This document shows, in pieces, positions 1 through 5,092 of a DNA stretch of 5,092 nt. The position numbers were made by a program, and so were the translations under genes. The DNA comes from a bacterium (GTDB lineage Bacteria > Cyanobacteriota > Vampirovibrionia > Gastranaerophilales > Gastranaerophilaceae): the NCBI GenBank assembly GCA_017541565.1, contig JAFXYU010000250.1:1-5092 (forward strand). The letters are read 5' to 3'. Below the pieces are notes generated by a model. That model was given only the letters and a program-made list of their open reading frames with translations. It searched no databases and was not told the origin of the DNA. Within the stretch, counting starts at the first letter, position 1; the number at the start of each line of letters is the position of its first letter.

Positions 1-752
1 ACTTTAGACGTAAATTTGCCGATTGCTTTTATTCCGCCTATAATAGTAAACCAAGTTATCAAAGCAACAACAGTTCCTAATATCCAACCGTTATCAGCAA
101 AAATACTTCTGCTTCCGCCAGTTATTTCGGTGAATTGGGCTGTCATAGCATTTATTTGAAACAAATTCCAACCGCCTATCATAGCAAAAATTGCACACAC
201 GGCATACGTTTTTGCAAGAAATTTACCCACATTTTCCATTCTTGCACCCATTGTGCGGAAAGCAAAAGGAATGTAATACATAGGACCGCCTGAAGTTGTT
301 CCGTCGGGATTCGTCTGTCTGAATTTTACCCCAAGAAGAACTTCTGAAAACTTTAATGCCATAGAAAATATTCCCGCAACAACCATCCAAAAAATTACTC
401 CCGGGCCACCAATAGACACAGCCGCAGCAGAACCTGCAACATTACCTATTCCTGCAGATGCTGAAATCGTTGCACTTAGTGCCTGAAAAGACGAAAGTTC
501 ACCCTTTTTCTTTCTTTGATAACCATTGGGAGAATTGTGTACAAAGTTGTCAGTTATTAATTTTATGGAATGTTTAAAACCCCATAAACCGATAAATCCT
601 GTTCTGACAGTAAAATATACTGCCGCAGAAATAAGAAGTGCAACCAAAATTTCTATCTTTACACCACCAACAGTGACATAAGAAAAAATTACACCCGATA
701 TTCTGTCAGCAATCGGGGACAAAATGCTATCAATTACGGCATCAAGATTCAT
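1..752 (-). CDS. Alanine/glycine:cation symporter (AGCS family), N-terminal part, cut by window edge
   Basis: Integral membrane carrier expected to take up alanine or glycine with Na+ (or H+). The frame is open from ATG at 750-752 to the left edge: 250 whole codons of a protein that normally has about 450-500 residues, so the C-terminal half is missing. Family hallmarks seen: GELSSFQALSATIS (84-97), then GIGNVAG (101-107), the GGPG loop (115-118) followed by FWM (121-123), KFSEVLLGVKFR (134-145), GGPMYYI (155-161), and GGWNLFQINAM (193-203). Hydrophobic segments are visible at about 33-50, 96-113, 118-140, 182-200 and 223-241. The ATG is the only good start: upstream in frame there is only a TTG before a stop, and no Shine-Dalgarno sequence is present. 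The gene begins 32 nt after the M16 peptidase stop with no clear terminator between, so co-transcription is plausible. Family assignment is firm; the exact substrate and ion cannot be read from the sequence. Confidence 0.93.
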   Translation of the reverse strand, partial: MNLDAVIDSILSPIADRISGVIFSYVTVGGVKIEILVALLISAAVYFTVRTGFIGLWGFKHSIKLITDNFVHNSPNGYQRKKKGELSSFQALSATISASAGIGNVAGSAAAVSIGGPGVIFWMVVAGIFSMALKFSEVLLGVKFRQTNPDGTTSGGPMYYIPFAFRTMGARMENVGKFLAKTYAVCAIFAMIGGWNLFQINAMTAQFTEITGGSRSIFADNGWILGTVVALITWFTIIGGIKAIGKFTSK

Positions 753-753
753 A

Positions 754-769
754 ACAATATTGTACAATA
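754..769. promoter_or_regulatory. Overlapping palindromes (three alternating ACAAT half-sites) just upstream of the symporter start
   Basis: On the + strand, positions 754-768 read ACAAT, ATTGT, ACAAT: the same 5-bp half-site in alternating orientation with no gaps. This produces a perfect 10-bp palindrome at 754-763 and a perfect 12-bp palindrome, TATTGTACAATA, at 758-769. The site sits 1-17 nt upstream of the symporter ATG, in the 32-nt gap after the peptidase gene. It could be a repressor operator or a small mRNA hairpin covering the ribosome entry site. The AT-rich background makes short palindromes common, so function is inferred and no regulator is identified. Confidence 0.3.
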
Positions 770-784
770 AACAAGATTATTAAT

Positions 785-3568
785 TTATATTTTTAATGAA
801 TTTATAAAGTCTTTATTTGCTTTAAGAGTATCTTCAGTTGCTGTAATTGAATATACGGGATTGCCGGATAGTGCATTTGATGCAAACTCCGTTATGTCTT
901 CTTTCGTTATGTTATCAACTTCATCAAACAACTTGTTCTTATATTCTGCTCCATATTTTGAATTCATACCATAATCAATTGAAGAAACTTTTGATACAAC
1001 ACCTTCATTATTTAAAAGTTGTGCTTTTATAAAGCGTTTAGCACTCTCGAGGTCTTCTTCGGTAAATTTGCCGGATTTTAACATATCAATCTGGCGATTA
1101 AAACCTTCAATAGACTTTCTTACATTGTCATAATGTTGTTCTCCGTTATCCTTATTATCAGTTGTTGTTAAAATATTCAATGATATTTCTCCCAAATCGT
1201 CTGATGTAGTAATATCTGAATAAACCGAATATGCCAGATGCTCCTTTTCTCTAAGTGTGTTAAATAAACCTATACTTGAATTTGAGAGAATTGAACTCAT
1301 TAATCTGCCAACTATCTTGTTTTTTGGACTGTCCTCATATTTAAAATTGTAAACTTGTTTTATGTCTGCCTGTGAATTATTTTGGACAGACGTAAGAACT
1401 ACAGGTTTATCAATAACATTATAGATAGATTTTGATTTTACCGTATTTGGGAGAACTTCATGCATAGATTCCGCAAATGTTTTTACATTATTTTCAAGTT
1501 CATTTCCGTATTCAATCGGAATATTCGATGTTACAATTCCTCTTGAATTGCGCAATACATAATCATGGAAGTCTTTAACATCATTTAAAGTGACAGAATC
1601 CAAATTCTTTAAGATATCAGCATCGGAGAATGCATATTCGTTATACTTAGAATAAAAGTCATTAAAATATTGAGAAGATGCCGTCGTCTGACTTCGCGAT
1701 ATTCTTTCTCTTATTCTGTCTTTAGCCTTATTTAATGTTTCTTCATTGATACGCGGATTATACAACAAGTCATTTATAAACTTAATGCCTTTTTTGTAGT
1801 TCTTTTCATTCCCAATAATGCTTATATTTATCCCATCGGCGCCGGCATATGTTTGAATGCCCAAATTTATATTTTCTTTGATTTTATTGAACTCTGTTTC
1901 ATCATACTCTGATGTACCCATTGTATAAATCTGATTTAAAATTTCTCGTACAGCAGGTTTTTTATTATACGGGGTATCAGTTACCAATCGTAAGTTTATA
2001 TTACATCTTTTGGAATCAGTATTATAAAAACCTATCTCAATATTATTATCTAATCTTTCTGTATCAAAATTAGTCATATTAACAGGCATTCTCTTTGCAC
2101 CCTTAAATGATATAGAATCACTTTTTGAAGGATGAACTACTGTTAACGCAGTTTTTGACAAATCAAAATACTTCTTAACTGCTTCATCGACATCTTTCGC
2201 AGAAATAGACATTAACTCCTGTTCAAATTTTAGAACATCATCAATGTTTTTATCCAATATAGCATTCCCAATATAACTGTTTACACAATCGGAATACTCA
2301 AAATTATCACTTCTAGACTGTAAAATTCCTTCTTTAATTCTTTCAAGTTCAGTTTCGCTGATAGGTTTAATATTGTTTATCTTGTCATATATCATTTTTA
2401 AAACTTTTTCAACATTCTCCTCTGACGAAGTTGCACCAAGATAAATCATCCTTTTTCCATCCGGCATTGTACTGATTTTTTCATCATCAATAGAAAAATC
2501 CGTATTTGATTCCTTCATACCTTCCGATAAACCTACGGATTCTGATTCAACATAATTAGCGGCAATGTTAAATAAAAGTTTTTCCTTAACTGAATTATTT
2601 TTTGCACCCGCAAATCCCAAAACTATTTCAGCGGATTTTGCTTTATCTGATACGAAATCTTTTCTGACAGTTTCATTAATCGGTGTAAGTTTTTCTTCAT
2701 AGCGGTTTTGATTTGGCATCTTTTTAGATACAAAATTTTTAGAAACCAGCGTGATGACTTCTTCGGGATTTACGTCACCGGTAATTACAATATTAGTATT
2801 TTCAGGATAATAATATTTATTATAATAGTCTAAAACATCTTTTCTTGTTAGATTTTGGATATGTTTAACACTCCCGGCAACAAATTCATCAGCGGGATTT
2901 TTAATATTAAACAATGTACGAACCGTTTGATCCATTGCGACTGTTTTGGGGTCATCCAATATCATATTAATTTCTGAACAAACAGGACCTTTTTCTTTTT
3001 CTATCATTTTTTCTGACAATTTTAAGTCTTCTGTCATAGCGGCAAGAACTCTGATTTGCGTTTCCAAATCTTTGTCTTCCAAAAGCGGAGCGGAATTAAC
3101 ATAATCAGTCAGTGCATAATTTGTACTTGCATTAGCCCAACCGCCAAGCGCATCAATCTTTTTAAACGAATCACCCGTTTCCAATTTTATGTAACCGTTT
3201 TCACCATTTGTACCGTTAAAAGCCATGTGTTCAAGAAAATGGCTTATACCCTTTATATTTTGAGTTTCATTAACTGCGCCGACATTTACATATGTTTTAA
3301 CAACAGCAGGAGAATCTTTCATCGGAACAATAGAAACTTTATATCCGTTTGAGAGTTTATATGAGTACAATTTTAAACCGTTCGGTAAATCATCAATGCC
3401 TGTTTGAGTATATTTTTGAGGAACTCTTATATTGTAATCCGGAGTACACCCACTAAGTTCATTAATTTTTGTATAATCTTTATTTGGATTTTGAACACCA
3501 AAATCAGACGGTTTTGACACACCGCCCCTAAAATAAACATTATTTAGTCCTGTAACCTTCATAGTCAT
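785..3568 (-). CDS. M16 family zinc metallopeptidase, fused two-half (pitrilysin/PqqL-like) protein
   Basis: Predicted zinc endopeptidase of 927 residues that degrades peptides in a closed two-half chamber. The first half (about 62-470) has the inverted zinc motif HFLEH (H110, E113, H114) in GISHFLEHMAFNGT, and the distal glutamate is probably E199 in CSEINM, with E192 seven residues before it, as in pitrilysin and mitochondrial processing peptidase. TGDVNPEEV (263-271) is typical of the M16 C-terminal fold. After a linker (about 471-505), the second half (506-925) has no zinc motif: the matching place reads EILNQ (542-546). It keeps LREKEHLAY, with R773 and Y780 spaced like the substrate-binding Arg/Tyr pair of insulin-degrading enzyme. 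Length is close to E. coli PqqL (about 930), but there is no signal peptide or membrane segment, so a cytosolic location is inferred. About 60 residues precede the first domain and begin MTMKVTGLNNVYFRGG. Start is ATG 3568 or ATG 3562 (M3); neither has a Shine-Dalgarno sequence. No frameshift. Substrate unknown. Confidence 0.95.
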   Translation of the reverse strand: MTMKVTGLNNVYFRGGVSKPSDFGVQNPNKDYTKINELSGCTPDYNIRVPQKYTQTGIDDLPNGLKLYSYKLSNGYKVSIVPMKDSPAVVKTYVNVGAVNETQNIKGISHFLEHMAFNGTNGENGYIKLETGDSFKKIDALGGWANASTNYALTDYVNSAPLLEDKDLETQIRVLAAMTEDLKLSEKMIEKEKGPVCSEINMILDDPKTVAMDQTVRTLFNIKNPADEFVAGSVKHIQNLTRKDVLDYYNKYYYPENTNIVITGDVNPEEVITLVSKNFVSKKMPNQNRYEEKLTPINETVRKDFVSDKAKSAEIVLGFAGAKNNSVKEKLLFNIAANYVESESVGLSEGMKESNTDFSIDDEKISTMPDGKRMIYLGATSSEENVEKVLKMIYDKINNIKPISETELERIKEGILQSRSDNFEYSDCVNSYIGNAILDKNIDDVLKFEQELMSISAKDVDEAVKKYFDLSKTALTVVHPSKSDSISFKGAKRMPVNMTNFDTERLDNNIEIGFYNTDSKRCNINLRLVTDTPYNKKPAVREILNQIYTMGTSEYDETEFNKIKENINLGIQTYAGADGINISIIGNEKNYKKGIKFINDLLYNPRINEETLNKAKDRIRERISRSQTTASSQYFNDFYSKYNEYAFSDADILKNLDSVTLNDVKDFHDYVLRNSRGIVTSNIPIEYGNELENNVKTFAESMHEVLPNTVKSKSIYNVIDKPVVLTSVQNNSQADIKQVYNFKYEDSPKNKIVGRLMSSILSNSSIGLFNTLREKEHLAYSVYSDITTSDDLGEISLNILTTTDNKDNGEQHYDNVRKSIEGFNRQIDMLKSGKFTEEDLESAKRFIKAQLLNNEGVVSKVSSIDYGMNSKYGAEYKNKLFDEVDNITKEDITEFASNALSGNPVYSITATEDTLKANKDFINSLKI

Positions 3569-3583
3569 ATATAGATAAAAACT

Positions 3584-3613
3584 TTAATATGACAAAAATT
3601 GACTAATTGTAAA
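3584..3613 (-). promoter_or_regulatory. Weak sigma70-type promoter candidate for the peptidase gene
   Basis: In the 81-nt dnaJ-peptidase spacer (3569-3649), the minus strand has TTTACA (3608-3613, 5 of 6 matches to the -35 consensus), then 18 nt, then TATTAA (3584-3589, 4 of 6 matches to the -10 consensus). Transcription would start near 3577, leaving a leader of only about 9-15 nt. That would fit the lack of a Shine-Dalgarno sequence before either ATG. In DNA this AT-rich such matches arise easily, so this is only a candidate. The rest of the spacer holds nothing I can assign. Confidence 0.22.
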
Positions 3614-3649
3614 GAAAAATTAAGGTTAACAGGATGTATTAATTAACAT

Positions 3650-4756
3650 TTATCTGAAAAACCCTTTTGATTTTTCTGCTCTGCCTGCTTGAATTTCAAA
3701 AAGTCGTTGGTATAGAGATTTTTCTTCATTTGAAATATGTGTAGGTGTTTTAACCGAAACTACAACTATATGGTCACCGCGCATTGTAGGTTTAGAAATA
3801 TTAGGAACACCCGCATTTTTAATTTTTACCGATTCGCCATGTTGAATCCCCGCGGGAATACTGACATCTCGTTCACCATCAAGTGTCTTAATCTTTATCG
3901 TATCACCTAATACAGCCTGTGCGGGAGATATCTCCAGTTTTGTATAAACGTTAATTCCGTCACGCTTATAATAAGGTGAAGGATTAACATGAATTACAAT
4001 ATAAAGATCTCCTGCAATTCCACCGTTTATGCCTGAATCACCTTCATGAGAGAGACGCATTTTAGAACCCGTGTCAACACCTGCCGGTATTTTAAGTTCA
4101 ACAGTTTTTTCGGTATCTTTCCTGCCCTGACCGTGACAATCCGGGCAAGGATCTGAAATAACAGTTCCCTTACCGTGGCAATGAGGACAAGTGACAATTT
4201 GAGTAAAGTGTCCGAGAACGGTTCTTGTGGTCTGTTGTATACTTCCCTGTCCGCCGCATGTTTTACATGTTTCGGGTTTCGCACCATCTTTTGCACCGGT
4301 TCCTTTACATGTAGGACATTGTTCTAGATGGTCGATTTTAACTTCTTTTGTTAATCCGAAAACAGCCTCTTCAAAGTCCAAAGTGATATCAAGCCTTAAA
4401 TCGTCACCTCGCTGTGGTGCATTAGGATTTTGACGTCTTGAACCGCCAAAACCGAATCCGCCCCCGAAGAATGAGTTAAAAACCTCTTCCAAATCGCCGA
4501 ATCCGCCTGCGAATGGACCTTGAGTGCTAAAACCCGCATCACGAAGTCCGTCTTCTCCGTAGCGGTCGTATGTTGCACGCTTTTCATCATCCATAAGGGT
4601 TTCGTATGCTTTACCTAATTCTTTAAATTTTGACTCAGCCTCAGGGGATTTATTGACATCCGGATGCCACTGCCTTGCCATTTTCCTGAATGCGCTTTTT
4701 ATCTCATCTTTTGATGCGTTTTTGTCAACGCCCAATATTTCATAATAATCACTCAT
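3650..4756 (-). CDS. dnaJ: Chaperone protein DnaJ (Hsp40), complete
   Basis: Co-chaperone that binds unfolded proteins and stimulates the ATPase of DnaK in the cytosol. From the ATG at 4754-4756 the protein has 368 residues, close to the 376 of E. coli DnaJ. Domains are complete and in order (numbered from this ATG): J domain about 3-68 with the HPD motif at 31-33; Gly/Phe-rich region about 80-105; four CxxCxGxG zinc repeats starting at C147, C164, C190 and C204, all cysteines intact; then the two beta-sandwich substrate-binding domains (about 215-340) and a dimerisation tail ending in GFFR. It is therefore a class I (type A) DnaJ and not a truncated J-protein. An in-frame GTG lies one codon upstream, but the ATG fits better with the GGGAA 5 nt before it. 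It follows grpE by 29 nt, indicating a shared heat-shock unit. No dnaK lies between them, and the DNA downstream encodes an unrelated peptidase. Confidence 0.98.
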   Translation of the reverse strand: MSDYYEILGVDKNASKDEIKSAFRKMARQWHPDVNKSPEAESKFKELGKAYETLMDDEKRATYDRYGEDGLRDAGFSTQGPFAGGFGDLEEVFNSFFGGGFGFGGSRRQNPNAPQRGDDLRLDITLDFEEAVFGLTKEVKIDHLEQCPTCKGTGAKDGAKPETCKTCGGQGSIQQTTRTVLGHFTQIVTCPHCHGKGTVISDPCPDCHGQGRKDTEKTVELKIPAGVDTGSKMRLSHEGDSGINGGIAGDLYIVIHVNPSPYYKRDGINVYTKLEISPAQAVLGDTIKIKTLDGERDVSIPAGIQHGESVKIKNAGVPNISKPTMRGDHIVVVSVKTPTHISNEEKSLYQRLFEIQAGRAEKSKGFFR

Positions 4757-4761
4757 CACAA

Positions 4762-4766
4762 TTCCC
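4762..4766 (-). promoter_or_regulatory. Weak ribosome binding site of dnaJ that favours the ATG start
   Basis: The minus strand reads GGGAA here, with 5 nt to the ATG at 4756 and only 2 nt to the alternative GTG at 4759. The spacing supports the ATG. It is the only Shine-Dalgarno-like sequence before any of the three starts visible in the window. Confidence 0.45.
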
Positions 4767-4785
4767 GTTTATAAAAAATTTTTAT

Positions 4786-5092
4786 CTATTCCTCTTTAGT
4801 TGCAACATTAACCAAAGCCGGTCTAAGAACCTTGTCACCAAGTTTGTACCCTTTTTGAAGTTCGGCTAATATTGTATGTTCATCCGCTTCAGATGTCGGT
4901 GTTTGCATGACTGCTTCATGAAAATTCGGGTCAAAAACTTCGCCTTCGGCTTTAATTGTTTCCAATCCCGCTTTTTTTAAAACTTCGGTAAAATTCTTAT
5001 ACGCAAGAGTGTAACACTCTTTAACCTTTTCGCAATCATCAACGGATTCGATGGCTTTCATGCCCCTTTCGAAATTATCCAAAACCTCAAGC
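4786..5092 (-). CDS. grpE: Nucleotide exchange factor GrpE, C-terminal part, cut by window edge
   Basis: GrpE releases ADP from DnaK and so resets the DnaK-DnaJ folding cycle in the cytosol. The visible 101 codons plus stop (TAG at 4786-4788) are the C-terminal half of a protein usually near 190-200 residues; the N-terminal coiled-coil helix lies beyond the right edge. Fragment residues 1-12 read LEVLDNFERGMK, matching the conserved LpVlDNlERA helix. FDPNFHEAV (53-61) and LQKGYKLGDKVLRPALVNV (78-96) form the GrpE signature of the beta domain that contacts the DnaK ATPase lobe. A TTG at 5080-5082 is an internal leucine codon and not a start, because the conserved helix continues upstream of it. 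The stop is 29 nt before the dnaJ ATG, so the two genes are almost certainly one operon. Whether hrcA or a CIRCE element precedes grpE cannot be seen here. Confidence 0.96.
   Translation of the reverse strand, partial: LEVLDNFERGMKAIESVDDCEKVKECYTLAYKNFTEVLKKAGLETIKAEGEVFDPNFHEAVMQTPTSEADEHTILAELQKGYKLGDKVLRPALVNVATKEE

Noticed and set aside
847..1032. Plus-strand open frame inside the peptidase gene (also 3056-3352)
   Set aside because: Antisense to a clear M16 coding sequence; the predicted proteins are low-complexity or Cys/Ile-rich without any recognisable domain.
3625..3647. Hairpin with GTTAA/TTAAC arms after dnaJ, followed on the minus strand by a T-rich stretch, as an intrinsic terminator
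   Set aside because: The stem is only 5 bp, almost all A-T, with a 13-nt loop, and the T-rich run is displaced from it; too weak to call.
4027..4590. Other open frames inside dnaJ on both strands (4027-4296, 4227-4433, 4396-4590)
   Set aside because: They overlap fully conserved DnaJ domains, and their translations are frame-shifted shadows of the zinc-finger and Gly/Phe regions.
4757..4759. GTG one codon upstream of the dnaJ ATG as the start
   Set aside because: Only 2 nt separate it from the GGGAA element, against 5 nt for the ATG, and DnaJ proteins usually begin just before the xDYYE(I/V)LG motif as the ATG start gives.
4771..4785. AT-only inverted repeat in the grpE-dnaJ gap
   Set aside because: It is an A-run next to a T-run with no loop; expected in AT-rich spacer DNA and not a supported terminator or promoter.
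5080..5082. TTG as the start of a short 98-residue GrpE
   Set aside because: The conserved LEVLDNFERG helix runs through this codon and the frame stays open to the window edge, so it is an internal leucine.
1..5092. A novel defence, mobile or biosynthetic system
   Set aside because: Every long frame belongs to a well-known family, gaps are 29-81 nt, and no repeats, att-like sites or composition breaks were seen.

Overview
All four genes in this AT-rich window lie on the minus strand. In transcription order they are the 3' part of grpE, a complete dnaJ, a complete 927-residue M16-family zinc metallopeptidase, and the 5' part of an alanine/glycine:cation symporter (AGCS family). Both end genes run off the window. 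There is no RNA gene, insertion sequence, CRISPR array or integration scar that I can see. This is an ordinary chromosomal housekeeping segment, not a mobile or defence island.

Organism: the sequence does not name one. My best guess is an uncultured gut-type bacterium of the non-photosynthetic cyanobacterial line (Gastranaerophilales / Melainabacteria), at moderate to low confidence. The reasons are low GC, weak or absent Shine-Dalgarno sequences, grpE next to dnaJ without dnaK between them, and the short N-terminal (V/I)xF(K/R)G tag on the peptidase, a pattern I remember from proteins of that group. A low-GC Firmicute is the main alternative.

Layout, right to left: grpE (4786-5092, 5'-truncated) and dnaJ (ATG at 4756) are 29 nt apart and are very likely one heat-shock transcription unit. 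They supply the nucleotide exchange factor and the J-protein co-chaperone for DnaK, whose gene is not in the window. An 81-nt spacer (3569-3649) separates dnaJ from the peptidase and holds only a weak promoter candidate and no convincing terminator. The peptidase (785-3568) is a fused double-M16 protein. Its first half carries the zinc site and its second half has lost the zinc site but keeps the Arg/Tyr pair that completes the active site. It has no signal peptide, so it is probably cytosolic. A 32-nt spacer (753-784) leads to the symporter (1-752). This spacer holds a striking run of three alternating ACAAT half-sites, including a 12-bp perfect palindrome just upstream of the start codon.

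Functionally, grpE-dnaJ is a protein-folding pair. The peptidase and symporter could share a transcript and a loose theme of peptide breakdown and small amino acid transport, but only their adjacency supports this.
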